Source of the DNA: UBA10649 sp963755335
GTDB taxonomy: Bacteria > Actinomycetota > Actinomycetes > S36-B12
Assembly: GCA_963755335.1 (NCBI GenBank)
Contig: CAVWJW010000008.1
Span: 434,001 to 498,000, forward strand
Direction of reading: 5' to 3'
Length of the DNA: 64,000 bases
The first letter of the stretch is position 1. Each line of letters begins with the position of its first letter. The notes under the pieces are model-generated. The model saw only the letters and a program-made list of their open reading frames with translations, was not told where the DNA came from and made no database searches. Shown here one piece after another: positions 22,905-34,658 of this stretch. The translations under genes and the position numbers were made by a program.

Positions 22905-23149
22905 TGATCCTCGCGCCTGAACCCTCGGGCGCACCCCGTTGTGCGCAGCTTCCCCGAACACGACGACCCATGGTCGTCCGCCTCAGGCGAGTCGCGCACG
23001 CGTGCGGTTAGATCCGCTGGGGGCTCCACCCACGATGTGACGGTCGTGCGCGCACGAAAGTGACGCGACACACCCGACCGCGTGGGTCGGAAGAGGACGC
23101 AGGACAGCAAGGCAACGAACGCACTCGAGAAGAAGGCAGGAAGGCGACA
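22905..23149 (+). other. Long structured leader before rpsL
   Basis: No gene is supported in these 245 bases. Three inverted repeats follow one another: GCGCAC/GTGCGC (22929-22946), GACGACC/GGTCGTC with a CAT loop (22962-22978), and a short palindrome centred on ACGCGT near 23000. They could fold into consecutive hairpins in the 5' leader of the rpsL-rpsG-fusA-tuf message. No function is established. Confidence 0.5.
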
Positions 23150-23524
23150 GTGCCAACCATCCAGCAGCTGGTCCGCAAGGGCCGGCAGGACAAGGTGTCC
23201 AAGAACAAGGCTCCGGCCCTCAAGGGCAGCCCGCAGCGCCGCGGCGTGTGCACGCGCGTCTACACGACCACCCCGAAGAAGCCGAACTCGGCTCTGCGCA
23301 AGGTCGCTCGCGTTCGCCTGACCTCCGGCATCGAGATCACCGCCTACATCCCGGGCGTCGGCCACAACCTGCAGGAGCACTCGATCGTGCTCGTGCGTGG
23401 CGGCCGTGTTCGCGACCTGCCGGGCGTGCGCTACAAGGTCATCCGTGGCGCCCTCGACACCCAGGGCGTCAAGAACCGCAAGCAGGCGCGCAGCCGCTAC
23501 GGAGCGAAGAAGGAGAAGGGCTAA
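23150..23524 (+). CDS. rpsL: 30S ribosomal protein S12, Arg at position 88
   Basis: uS12 (124 residues) sits at the decoding centre. I chose GTG 23150 (MPTIQQLVRKGRQDKVSKNK); the open frame upstream is leader. TTPKKPNSALRKVARV carries the conserved Lys43. At residue 88 the codon CGC gives Arg in GGRVRDLPGVRYK, where the great majority of bacteria have Lys; Lys88Arg is a known streptomycin-resistance change in Mycobacterium tuberculosis, whose S12 has the same length and numbering. The stop overlaps the rpsG start (TAATG). It is first in the str operon. Confidence 0.98.
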   Translation: MPTIQQLVRKGRQDKVSKNKAPALKGSPQRRGVCTRVYTTTPKKPNSALRKVARVRLTSGIEITAYIPGVGHNLQEHSIVLVRGGRVRDLPGVRYKVIRGALDTQGVKNRKQARSRYGAKKEKG

Positions 23525-23994
23525 TGCCTCGCAAGGGTCCTGCTGCCAAGCGCCCGGTCGTCATCGACCCGGTGTACAGCACCCCCATGGTCACGCAGCT
23601 GATCAACAAGGTCCTGCTCGACGGCAAGCGCTCCACCGCTGAGCGCATCGTCTACGGCGCCCTCGAGGGCTGCCGCGAGAAGACCGGCACTGATCCCGTG
23701 CAGACCCTCAAGCGCGCGCTCGACAACGTGAAGCCGACCCTCGAGGTCCGCTCCCGTCGCGTCGGTGGCGCCACCTACCAGGTGCCGGTCGAGGTCAAGG
23801 CTGCTCGCAGCAACACCCTCGCCCTCCGCTGGCTCATCGGCTACTCGCGGCAGCGTCGTGAGAAGACCATGACCGAGCGCCTCATGAACGAGATCCTCGA
23901 CGCGTCCAACGGCCTCGGCGCCGCTGTGAAGAAGCGTGAGGACACCCACAAGATGGCCGAGTCCAACAAGGCGTTCGCGCACTACCGCTGGTAG
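23524..23994 (+). CDS. rpsG: 30S ribosomal protein S7
   Basis: uS7 (156 residues) nucleates assembly of the 30S head and lines the E-site mRNA exit. ATG 23524 overlaps the rpsL stop. The protein reads MPRKGPAAKRPVVIDPVYS, then GGATYQVPVEV and the C-terminal AESNKAFAHYRW, all typical. fusA starts 33 bases later. Confidence 0.98.
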   Translation: MPRKGPAAKRPVVIDPVYSTPMVTQLINKVLLDGKRSTAERIVYGALEGCREKTGTDPVQTLKRALDNVKPTLEVRSRRVGGATYQVPVEVKAARSNTLALRWLIGYSRQRREKTMTERLMNEILDASNGLGAAVKKREDTHKMAESNKAFAHYRW

Positions 23995-24027
23995 TCCTCG
24001 AGTCCACGACAGCAAACGGAGAAAGAC

Positions 24028-26127
<2,100 letters not shown>

Positions 26128-26214
26128 TCGCGGATCACGAATCACCAATAACCAAGAGAACAGCAACCCGATCCGCGACATCGCCGGACGGCAAGAGGAC
26201 AAGGGAGAACTCAG

Positions 26215-27411
<1,197 letters not shown>

Positions 27412-27428
27412 TCAGGATCACCCGAGAC

Positions 27429-27465
27429 TTCGTGGCGGGCGGCGCGACCCGTCGCCCGCCACGAA
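27429..27465 (+). terminator. Terminator after tuf
   Basis: A perfect 13-base inverted repeat (TTCGTGGCGGGCG / CGCCCGCCACGAA) begins 17 bases after the tuf stop and closes the str operon. Confidence 0.9.
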
Positions 27466-27539
27466 ACTCACCGCTCGACTGCAGGACCGGCACCACCCCA
27501 ATACCAGCGGCACTACACGAGTAAGGACACCAAGCCATC

Positions 27540-27848
27540 ATGGCGGGACAGAAGATCCGCATCCGGCTCAAGGCCTACGACCACGAAGTCATCGACTCCT
27601 CGGCGCGCAAGATCGTCGAGACGGTGACGCGGACCGGTGCGTCGGTCGCAGGGCCGGTGCCGCTGCCGACGGAGAAGAACGTGTACTGCGTCATCCGCTC
27701 GCCGCACAAGTACAAGGACAGCCGCGAGCACTTCGAGATGCGCACCCACAAGCGACTCATTGACATCCTCGATCCGACCCCGAAGACGGTCGACTCGCTC
27801 ATGCGACTCGACCTTCCGGCCGGCGTCGACATCGAGATCAAGCTCTAG
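27540..27848 (+). CDS. rpsJ: 30S ribosomal protein S10
   Basis: uS10 (102 residues) belongs to the 30S head and is also the NusE subunit of antitermination complexes. ATG 27540 opens MAGQKIRIRLKAYDHEVID; the loop TRTGASVAGPVPLPTEKNVYCVIRSPHKYK is typical. It is the first gene of the S10 operon, 128 bases after tuf, of which the last 74 follow the terminator; no clear promoter was found there. Confidence 0.98.
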   Translation: MAGQKIRIRLKAYDHEVIDSSARKIVETVTRTGASVAGPVPLPTEKNVYCVIRSPHKYKDSREHFEMRTHKRLIDILDPTPKTVDSLMRLDLPAGVDIEIKL

Positions 27849-27889
27849 ACCGCGGCACACGAGACAACCTAGGCAAGGACAGAGAAACG

Positions 27890-28540
27890 ATGGGCACCAA
27901 CGTGAAGGGCGTACTGGGCGAGAAGCTCGGCATGACCCAGGTCTGGGACGAGAACAATCGCGTCGTCCCCGTGACCGTGGTCAAGGCCGGGCCGTGCGTC
28001 GTAACCCAGGTCCGCTCCCCGGAGACCGACGGCTACTCGGCCGTCCAGATCGCCTTCGGCGCGATCGACCCGCGCAAGGTCACCAAGCCTGAGGCGGGTC
28101 ACTTCGCCAAGGCCGGTGTCACGCCGCGTCGCCACATGGTCGAGATCCGCACCGATGACGCGTCCGAGTACACGCTCGGCCAGGAGCTCGGCACCGACAC
28201 GTTCGCGGCCGGTCAGATGGTCGACGTCGTCGGCACCACCAAGGGCAAGGGTTTCGCCGGTGTCATGAAGCGTCACCGCTTCCACGGCCTGAAGGCCTCC
28301 CACGGTGTCCAGCGCAAGCACCGCTCGCCGGGCTCCATCGGCGGCTGCGCCACGCCCGGGCGCGTGTTCAAGGGCATGAAGATGGCCGGCCGCATGGGCG
28401 GTGTCCGTCAGACCACCCAGAACCTGGTCGTGGCCGGCGTCGACGCCGAGCGCGGCCTGCTGCTCATCAAGGGTGCCGTTCCCGGCCCCAAGGGCGGACT
28501 CGTGTTCGTCCGCACGGCCGTGAAGGAGGACCAGAAATGA
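27890..28540 (+). CDS. rplC: 50S ribosomal protein L3
   Basis: uL3 (216 residues) is an early assembly protein with a loop reaching the peptidyl transferase centre. It opens MGTNVKGVLGEKLGMTQVWD and contains GTTKGKGFAGVMKRHRF and GRVFKGMKMAGRMGG, the extended loop. Its stop overlaps the rplD start (ATGA), which implies translational coupling. Confidence 0.98.
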   Translation: MGTNVKGVLGEKLGMTQVWDENNRVVPVTVVKAGPCVVTQVRSPETDGYSAVQIAFGAIDPRKVTKPEAGHFAKAGVTPRRHMVEIRTDDASEYTLGQELGTDTFAAGQMVDVVGTTKGKGFAGVMKRHRFHGLKASHGVQRKHRSPGSIGGCATPGRVFKGMKMAGRMGGVRQTTQNLVVAGVDAERGLLLIKGAVPGPKGGLVFVRTAVKEDQK

Positions 28541-29212
28541 GCGCCGTAGACGTTCGCACCCCCGCGGGCAAGGCGTCCGGCAGCGTGGAGCTGCCCGCCG
28601 AGATCTTCGACGTGCAGGTCAACGTCCCGTTGATCCACCAGGTCGTCGTCGCGCAGCTCGCTGCCGCGCGCCAGGGCACCGCGTCGACCAAGACGCGCGC
28701 CGAGGTCAGCGGCGGTGGCCGCAAGCCCTACAAGCAGAAGGGCACCGGCCGCGCCCGTCAGGGCTCGATCCGCGCCCCCCAGTTCACCGGCGGCGGCGTC
28801 GTCCACGGCCCCAAGCCCCGCGACTACTCCCAGCGCACCCCCAAGAAGATGAAGGTCGCCGCCCTGCGCGGCGCCCTCTCCGATCGGGCGCGCGATGGTC
28901 GCATCCACGTCGTCACCGAGCTCGTCACCGGCGACAGCCCGTCCACGAAGGGTGCCATCGCGGCACTCGACTGCGCTGGGCCTCGAGGGTCACATCCTCA
29001 TCGCGATCGACCGCGATGACGACGTGTCGGCCCTCAGCCTGCGCAACGTGCCGGACGTGCACCTGCTCTATGTCGACCAGCTGAACACCTACGACGTCCT
29101 CGTCAGCGACCAGGTGCTGTTCACCTCCGCTGCGCTGGATGTCTTCCTTGCCGGCCCGGTCACGGGCAAGTCGGTCAAGGCTGTTGCCACGGAAAGTGAG
29201 GCCGCGGAATGA
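28537..29212 (+). CDS. rplD: 50S ribosomal protein L4, one frameshift
   Basis: uL4 lines the exit tunnel of the large subunit. The N-terminal half (VELPAEIFDVQVNVPLIHQV, KPYKQKGTGRARQGSIRAPQ) is in one frame and the C-terminal half (LGLEGHILIAIDRDDD, VLVSDQVLFTSAALD) in the next. One extra base at 28968 (in CACTCGACTG) causes this; without it IAALTALGLEGHILI reads straight through and the protein is 224 residues, a normal length. Because L4 cannot be missing I treat it as an error. ATG 28537 and the end 29212 both overlap neighbours (rplC, rplW). Confidence 0.95.
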
Positions 29213-29508
29213 GGATCAACGATCCGCGCGACATCCTGATCTCGCCGGTCATCTCCGAGAAGAGCTACTCGCTCCTCGACGAGAACAAGTACACCTTCGT
29301 CGTGTCGCCTGACGCCAACAAGACCCAGATCAAGATCGCGGTCGAGCAGGTGTTCGGCGTGAAGGTCACTTCGGTGAACACGCTCAACCGCGCGGGCAAG
29401 CGCCTTCGCACCCGGACGGGCTTTGGCAAGCGCGCCGACACCAAGCGAGCCATCGTGACCGTCGCAGCCGGCGATCGCATCGACATCTTCGGGGGCCCGG
29501 TCTCCTGA
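29209..29508 (+). CDS. rplW: 50S ribosomal protein L23
   Basis: uL23 (99 residues) sits at the tunnel exit and is the docking site for trigger factor and SRP. It reads MRINDPRDILISPVISEKSY and DANKTQIKIAVEQVFGVKV. The start overlaps the rplD stop by ATGA, so the two are coupled. Confidence 0.98.
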   Translation: MRINDPRDILISPVISEKSYSLLDENKYTFVVSPDANKTQIKIAVEQVFGVKVTSVNTLNRAGKRLRTRTGFGKRADTKRAIVTVAAGDRIDIFGGPVS

Positions 29509-29546
29509 CCGGGTAGTCCGTAACGACACGAGACGGAAAGACAGCT

Positions 29547-30383
29547 ATGGGAATCCGCAAGTACAAGCCGACCACACCGGGCCGTCGTGGCTCGAGCGTG
29601 GCCGACTTCGTCGAGATCACCCGGTCAGAGCCGGAGAAGTCGCTGGTGGAGCCGCTGCCCAAGAAGGGCGGCCGCAACAACTCCGGCAAGATCACTACGC
29701 GTCACCAGGGTGGCGGCCACAAGCGTGCCTACCGCATCATCGACTTCCGTCGTGCGGACAAGGACGGCGTGCCGGCTCGCGTTGCGCACATCGAGTACGA
29801 CCCCAACCGCACCGCGCGCATCGCGCTGCTGCACTACGCGGATGGCGAGAAGCGCTACATCATCGCCCCCAACAAGCTGAAGCAGGGCGACCGGATCGAG
29901 ACTGGCCCGGGCGCCGACATCAAGCCCGGCAACAGCATGCCGCTGCGCAACATCCCGGTCGGCACGGTCATCCACGCCATCGAGATCAAGCCCGGTGGCG
30001 GCGCGAAGATCGCCCGCTCGGCCGGCGCATCCGTGCAGCTCGTCGCCAAGGACGGCCCCTACGCGCAGCTGCGCATGCCGTCCGGTGAGATCCGCAACGT
30101 CGACCTGCGCTCCCGCGCGACGATCGGCGAGGTCGGCAACGCCGAGCAGTCGAACATCAACTGGGGCAAGGCCGGTCGCATGCGCTGGAAGGGCAAGCGC
30201 CCGACCGTCCGCGGTGTGGCCATGAACCCGGTCGACCACCCGCATGGTGGTGGCGAGGGCAAGACGTCCGGCGGCCGTCACCCGGTCAACCCGAACGGCA
30301 AGCCCGAGGGCCGCACCCGCAAGGCCAACAAGGCCAGCGACAAGTTCATCGTCCGTCGCCGCAAGTCCGGCAAGAAGCGATAA
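29547..30383 (+). CDS. rplB: 50S ribosomal protein L2
   Basis: uL2 (278 residues) joins the subunits and is needed for peptidyl transferase activity. It opens MGIRKYKPTTPGRRGSSVAD; the C-terminal segment with the conserved His (MNPVDHPHGGGEGKTSGGRH) is intact, as is the RNA-binding GGRNNSGKITTRHQGGGHK. It follows rplW by 38 bases and precedes rpsS by 9. Confidence 0.98.
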   Translation: MGIRKYKPTTPGRRGSSVADFVEITRSEPEKSLVEPLPKKGGRNNSGKITTRHQGGGHKRAYRIIDFRRADKDGVPARVAHIEYDPNRTARIALLHYADGEKRYIIAPNKLKQGDRIETGPGADIKPGNSMPLRNIPVGTVIHAIEIKPGGGAKIARSAGASVQLVAKDGPYAQLRMPSGEIRNVDLRSRATIGEVGNAEQSNINWGKAGRMRWKGKRPTVRGVAMNPVDHPHGGGEGKTSGGRHPVNPNGKPEGRTRKANKASDKFIVRRRKSGKKR

Positions 30384-30392
30384 GGGAAAGAC

Positions 30393-30674
30393 ATGCCACG
30401 CAGCCTCAAGAAGGGCCCGTTCATCGACTCCCACCTGCTCAAGAAGGTGGAAGTGCAGAACGAGGCCGGCACGAAGACCGTCATCAAGACGTGGTCGCGC
30501 CGGTCGATGATCATCCCCGCGATGCTCGGCCACACCATCGCCGTCCACGACGGTCGCAAGCATGTGCCGGTCTTCGTGTCGGAGAACATGGTCGGCCACA
30601 AGCTCGGCGAGTTCGCTCCGACGCGCACGTTCCGCGGCCACATCAAGGACGACCGCAAGGCCAAGCGCCGCTAG
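30393..30674 (+). CDS. rpsS: 30S ribosomal protein S19
   Basis: uS19 (93 residues) is in the 30S head and contacts the A-site tRNA and the subunit bridge. It reads MPRSLKKGPFIDSHLLKKVE and ends with GEFAPTRTFRGHIKDDRKAK. The start ATG follows GGGAAAG. Confidence 0.98.
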   Translation: MPRSLKKGPFIDSHLLKKVEVQNEAGTKTVIKTWSRRSMIIPAMLGHTIAVHDGRKHVPVFVSENMVGHKLGEFAPTRTFRGHIKDDRKAKRR

Positions 30675-30732
30675 ACCGCGCTCGACAGACCACTACCGAT
30701 TCCACGCACGACGAAGCAGCAAGGGGAAAGAC

Positions 30733-31263
30733 ATGGAAGCCAGGGCCCAGGCGCGGTACGTCCGCGTCACGCCCATGAAGGCGCGTCGCGTCATCGACCT
30801 CATTCGAGGCATGAACGCGACTGACGCCCAGGCGGTGTTGAAGTTCGCTCCGCAGGCGGCCAGCGAGCCGATCGGCAAGGTGCTCGACAGCGCCATCGCC
30901 AATGCGACGAACAACCACGCCATGGATGCTCGCGCGCTGTTCGTGAGTGCGGCGTACGTCGACGAAGGTCCGACGATGAAGCGCATCCGTCCTCGCGCCC
31001 AGGGTCGTGCGTACCGGGTCCGCAAGCGCAGCAGCCACATCACCGTGATCGTGTCCGACGGCACTGAGCCGATCGTGCCGGTCAAGGCGAAGGTGGAGGC
31101 CAAGCCGGCCAAGGCCGCGGCGAAGGCCGATACCGACGCGGCGGCTGCCAAGGCCCCTGCCAAGAAGGCGTCCAAGCCGGCAGCCGACAAGGCTGAGCCG
31201 GCCGCCAAGAAGACCACGGCAAAGAAGGCAGCGGCTCCGGCCGAGGCCGAGAAGGAAGGGTGA
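30733..31263 (+). CDS. rplV: 50S ribosomal protein L22 with long Ala/Lys tail
   Basis: uL22 has a hairpin that narrows the exit tunnel. I start it at ATG 30733 (MEARAQARYVRVTPMKARRV) after AGGGGAAAG; the longer open frame overlaps rpsS. The L22 core is complete by about residue 115 (RAQGRAYRVRKRSSHITVIV). About 60 further residues of Ala, Lys and Pro with little complexity (AKAAAKADTDAAAAKAPAKK) follow, giving 176 in all, against about 110-115 in most bacteria. Such histone-like tails are known from some actinobacterial ribosomal proteins; their role is unclear. Confidence 0.96.
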   Translation: MEARAQARYVRVTPMKARRVIDLIRGMNATDAQAVLKFAPQAASEPIGKVLDSAIANATNNHAMDARALFVSAAYVDEGPTMKRIRPRAQGRAYRVRKRSSHITVIVSDGTEPIVPVKAKVEAKPAKAAAKADTDAAAAKAPAKKASKPAADKAEPAAKKTTAKKAAAPAEAEKEG

Positions 31264-31270
31264 CCCGACA

Positions 31271-32089
31271 GTGGGCCAGAAAGTAAACCCGCACGGCTTC
31301 CGGCTGGGCATCACCACCGACTTCAACACTCGCTGGTTCGCCGACAGCTCCAAGCCGGGCCAGCGCTACCGCGACTACGTCGCGGAGGACGTTGCCATCC
31401 GCAAGCTGCTCTCTTCGGGCATGGAGCGGGCCGGCATCGCACGCGTGGAGATCGAGCGCACGCGTGACCGCGTCCGCGTCGACATCCACACGGCGCGTCC
31501 TGGCATCGTCATCGGCCGCCGCGGCGCCGAGGCCGACCGCATCCGCGGCGACCTCGAGAAGCTGACGGGCAAGCAGGTGCAGCTGAACATCCTCGAGGTG
31601 AAGAACCCCGAGATCGAGGCTCAGCTGGTCGCCCAGGGCATCGCCGAGCAGCTCTCGAGCCGTGTCTCGTTCCGTCGCGCCATGCGCAAGGGGATGCAGA
31701 GCACGATGAAGAGCGGCGCCAAGGGCATCCGCGTGCAGGTCTCCGGCCGCCTCGGTGGCGCAGAGATGTCGCGCACGGAGTTCTACCGCGAAGGTCGCGT
31801 CCCGCTGCACACGCTGCGTGCCGACATCGACTACGGCTTCTACGAGGCGCGAACGACGTTCGGCCGCATCGGCGTGAAGGTCTGGATCTACAAGGGCGAT
31901 GCCCTCGCTTCGCGCGCCGAGCGCGAGGCGGCAGCAGCTCAGGCTCGCCTGAGCGGCCCGCGTACGCGCCCGGACCGCCCGCGTCGTCCGCGTGACGAGG
32001 CTGCGCCCCTCGAGGCGCCGGTTGAGGCGACCGCCGAGGTCGTGGCTGAGGCCGCGCCCGTCGCTGCGGCAGAAGGCCAGGAGGGCTAG
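31271..32089 (+). CDS. rpsC: 30S ribosomal protein S3
   Basis: uS3 (272 residues) forms the mRNA entry channel with S4 and S5. GTG 31271 opens MGQKVNPHGFRLGITTDFNT. The KH domain GxxG loop is IVIGRRGAEADRIR and the C-terminal domain contains GVKVWIYKGDAL. A tail of Arg/Pro and then acidic Ala-rich residues adds some 50 residues to the core. rplP follows two bases after the stop. Confidence 0.98.
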   Translation: MGQKVNPHGFRLGITTDFNTRWFADSSKPGQRYRDYVAEDVAIRKLLSSGMERAGIARVEIERTRDRVRVDIHTARPGIVIGRRGAEADRIRGDLEKLTGKQVQLNILEVKNPEIEAQLVAQGIAEQLSSRVSFRRAMRKGMQSTMKSGAKGIRVQVSGRLGGAEMSRTEFYREGRVPLHTLRADIDYGFYEARTTFGRIGVKVWIYKGDALASRAEREAAAAQARLSGPRTRPDRPRRPRDEAAPLEAPVEATAEVVAEAAPVAAAEGQEG

Positions 32090-32091
32090 TC

Positions 32092-32514
32092 ATGTTGATT
32101 CCCCGTCGAGTCAAGCACCGCAAGCAGCACCACCCCACGCGGCGTGGCGTTGCCAAGGGCGGCACCGAGGTGACGTTCGGTTCGTACGGCCTCCAGGCCC
32201 TCGAGCCGGCCTACGTGACCAACCGGCAGATCGAGTCCGCTCGTATCGCCATCACGCGTCACATCAAGCGTGGCGGCAAGGTGTGGATCAACATCTACCC
32301 GGACCGTCCCCTCACCAAGAAGCCCGCTGAGACCCGCATGGGCTCGGGCAAGGGCTCACCGGAATGGTGGATCGCCAACGTCAAGCCCGGACGCGTGATG
32401 TTCGAGCTCTCGTTCCCCGATGAGAAGGTCGCAAACGAGGCCTTGACCCGCGCGATGCACAAACTCCCGATGAAGTGCCGGATCATTCGGCGCGAAGAAG
32501 CAGGTGACAACTGA
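32092..32514 (+). CDS. rplP: 50S ribosomal protein L16
   Basis: uL16 (140 residues) helps to place A-site tRNA. It reads MLIPRRVKHRKQHHPTRRGV, ITRHIKRGGKVWINIYPD and MGSGKGSPEWWIANVKPGR. The stop overlaps the rpmC start (TGATG). Confidence 0.98.
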   Translation: MLIPRRVKHRKQHHPTRRGVAKGGTEVTFGSYGLQALEPAYVTNRQIESARIAITRHIKRGGKVWINIYPDRPLTKKPAETRMGSGKGSPEWWIANVKPGRVMFELSFPDEKVANEALTRAMHKLPMKCRIIRREEAGDN

Positions 32515-32750
32515 TGGCCGCAGGCACACAGGTCGGCGAACTGCGCAATCTCGACGACGCAGAGCTCACGTCGAAGCTCCGTGAGGCGAAGGAGGAGCTC
32601 TTCAACCTCCGCTTCCAGGGCGCGACGGGTCAGCTGGAGAACCACGGTCGCCTTCGCGCGGTCCGCAAGGACATCGCCCGGATCTACACGATCCTGCGCG
32701 AGCGCGAGCTGGGCATCACCCCGATCGACGGCACCGAGGGTGTCGCATGA
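32514..32750 (+). CDS. rpmC: 50S ribosomal protein L29
   Basis: uL29 (78 residues) is a two-helix protein near the tunnel exit. The core reads LREAKEELFNLRFQGATGQLENHGRLRAVRKDIARI; the Q-rich turn is the family signature. Short extensions lie at both ends. The start overlaps rplP and the stop overlaps rpsQ. Confidence 0.97.
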   Translation: MAAGTQVGELRNLDDAELTSKLREAKEELFNLRFQGATGQLENHGRLRAVRKDIARIYTILRERELGITPIDGTEGVA

Positions 32751-33031
32751 GCACGAATGAGGCAGGCGTGACGGATCTCAAGCGCGGCTACCGCAAGACC
32801 CGTGAGGGCCTGGTGGTCAGCGACAAGATGGACAAGACGGTGGTCGTGGCGGTCGAGGATCGCTTCAAGCACCCGATGTACGGCAAGGTCGTCCGTCGGA
32901 CGAGCAAGCTGAAGGCACATGACGAGGCCAATGCCGCAGGCATCGGCGACCGCGTCCTCCTCATGGAGACCCGGCCGACCTCTGCGACCAAGCGCTGGCG
33001 CGTGGTCGAGATCCTCGAGAAGGCAAAGTAG
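32747..33031 (+). CDS. rpsQ: 30S ribosomal protein S17
   Basis: uS17 (94 residues) binds 16S rRNA early in assembly. The core GLVVSDKMDKTVVVAVEDRFKHPMYGKVV is typical; about 20 extra residues precede it. The ATGA overlap with rpmC implies coupling. Confidence 0.97.
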   Translation: MSTNEAGVTDLKRGYRKTREGLVVSDKMDKTVVVAVEDRFKHPMYGKVVRRTSKLKAHDEANAAGIGDRVLLMETRPTSATKRWRVVEILEKAK

Positions 33032-33089
33032 CCAACACCAGTTCCGCCAGGCTCTTCCACGAGAACCGGCAGACGATCAGGAGAATGCA

Positions 33090-33458
33090 GTGATTCAGCA
33101 GGAGTCGCGACTTCGAGTCGCCGACAACACCGGTGCGAAGGAGATCCTTTGCATCCGCGTGCTCGGCGGGTCGAGCCGTCGGTATGCCGGCATTGGGGAC
33201 GTCATCGTCGCCACCGTCAAGGACGCCATCCCGGGTGGCAACGTCAAGAAGGGCGAGGTCGTGAAGGCCGTCGTCGTGCGCACTCGCAAGGAGCGCCGCC
33301 GCCCTGATGGCTCGTACATCCGGTTCGATGAGAACGCGGCCGTCATCCTCAAGGCCGACGGCGAGCCCCGCGGCACGCGCATCTTCGGGCCCGTGGGTCG
33401 CGAGCTTCGCGAGAAGAAGTTCATGAAGATCATCTCGCTTGCACCGGAGGTGCTTTAA
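33090..33458 (+). CDS. rplN: 50S ribosomal protein L14
   Basis: uL14 (122 residues) forms a subunit bridge and binds the silencing factor RsfS. GTG 33090 opens MIQQESRLRVADNTGAKEIL, preceded by AGGAGAA; the open frame upstream is not L14. The end REKKFMKIISLAPEVL is typical. rplX follows after two bases. Confidence 0.98.
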   Translation: MIQQESRLRVADNTGAKEILCIRVLGGSSRRYAGIGDVIVATVKDAIPGGNVKKGEVVKAVVVRTRKERRRPDGSYIRFDENAAVILKADGEPRGTRIFGPVGRELREKKFMKIISLAPEVL

Positions 33459-33460
33459 CC

Positions 33461-33820
33461 ATGTCGCTGAGCATTCGCAAGGGCGATCTCGTCCAGGTCA
33501 TCTCGGGCAAGGATCGCGGCGTCAAGGGCAAGGTCATCGAGGTCTACCCCGAGTCCGACAAGGTGATCGTCGAGGGTGTCAACCGGATCAAGAAGCACAC
33601 CAAGGTGGGCCAGAACGCCCGCGGTGCCAAGACCGGCGGCATCATCACGACCGAGGCCGCGATCCACGTGTCGAACGTGCAGATCATCGATCCTGAGGAC
33701 GGCCGTCCCACGCGGGTCGGCTTCCGCAAGGAGAAGGTGGAGAAGCGTCGCACCGACGGCTCGACCTACGAGTCCGAGCGCAGCGTGCGCATCTCCCGCC
33801 GTACGGGCAAAGACCTCTAA
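33461..33820 (+). CDS. rplX: 50S ribosomal protein L24
   Basis: uL24 (119 residues) starts large-subunit assembly. The KOW motif is KGDLVQVISGKDRGVKGKVI, followed by VEGVNRIKKHTK. It sits between rplN and rplE in the standard spc order. Confidence 0.98.
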   Translation: MSLSIRKGDLVQVISGKDRGVKGKVIEVYPESDKVIVEGVNRIKKHTKVGQNARGAKTGGIITTEAAIHVSNVQIIDPEDGRPTRVGFRKEKVEKRRTDGSTYESERSVRISRRTGKDL

Positions 33821-33832
33821 GGAAACGAACTG

Positions 33833-34405
33833 ATGTCTACCGAGACCACCACCGCTACGTCGGTGCCGCGCCTGAAGGTGCGCTACCGCGAGGAGATCAT
33901 TCCCGCCCTCCGTGAGGAGATCGGCGTCTCCAACATCATGCAGGTCCCGACCCTGACCAAGATCGTGGTCAACATGGGCGTCGGCGACGCTGCTCGCGAC
34001 TCCAAGCTCATCGAGGGCGCCATCCGCGACCTCGCCGAGATCACCGGTCAGAAGCCCCAGGTCACCAAGGCCCGCAAGTCGATCGCCCAGTTCAAGCTGC
34101 GCGAGGGTCAGCCGATCGGCGCCCACGTCACGCTCCGCGGTGACCGCATGTGGGAGTTCCTCGACCGGCTGCTGTCGGTCGCGCTGCCCCGCATCCGCGA
34201 CTTCCGCGGCCTGTCGCCCAAGCAGTTCGACGGACGCGGCAACTACACGTTCGGCCTGACCGAGCAGTCGATGTTCCACGAGATCGATCAGGACAAGATC
34301 GATCGCGTGCGCGGCATGGACATCACGGTCGTCACCACAGCCAAGAACGATGACGAAGGCCGCGCCCTGCTTCGCCTTCTCGGATTCCCCTTCAAGGAGG
34401 CCTGA
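33833..34405 (+). CDS. rplE: 50S ribosomal protein L5
   Basis: uL5 (190 residues) binds 5S rRNA in the central protuberance. It contains LKVRYREEIIPAL, KIVVNMGVGDA, TGQKPQVTKARKSIAQFKLR and the C-terminal GMDITVVTTAKNDDEGRALLRLLGFPF. A short Thr-rich N-terminal addition is present. rpsZ starts five bases after the stop. Confidence 0.98.
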   Translation: MSTETTTATSVPRLKVRYREEIIPALREEIGVSNIMQVPTLTKIVVNMGVGDAARDSKLIEGAIRDLAEITGQKPQVTKARKSIAQFKLREGQPIGAHVTLRGDRMWEFLDRLLSVALPRIRDFRGLSPKQFDGRGNYTFGLTEQSMFHEIDQDKIDRVRGMDITVVTTAKNDDEGRALLRLLGFPFKEA

Positions 34406-34410
34406 GCCAC

Positions 34411-34596
34411 ATGGCGAAGAAAGCGCTGATCCAGAAGCAGCAGAAGACCCCCAAGTTCAAGGTTCGGGCCTACACCCGATGCAACCGGTGCGGCCGTCCG
34501 CACTCGGTGTACCGCAAGTTCGGCCTGTGCCGGATCTGCGTGCGGGAGATGGCCCACGCCGGCGAACTGCCCGGCATCACCAAGAGCAGCTGGTAA
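34411..34596 (+). CDS. rpsZ: 30S ribosomal protein S14, zinc-binding type Z
   Basis: uS14 (61 residues) is the short C+ paralogue, with Cys24, Cys27, Cys40 and Cys43 in CNRC and CRIC for one zinc. It lies in the spc operon, its normal place in actinobacteria; the zinc-free long form, where present, is usually under Zur control elsewhere. It opens MAKKALIQKQQKTPKFKVRA. Confidence 0.97.
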   Translation: MAKKALIQKQQKTPKFKVRAYTRCNRCGRPHSVYRKFGLCRICVREMAHAGELPGITKSSW

Positions 34597-34658
34597 ACCA
34601 CGACGCTGTAGGTCCGCTCACCGCGGAAACCACAACGAGGAAGGCCTAAGGCCACAGA

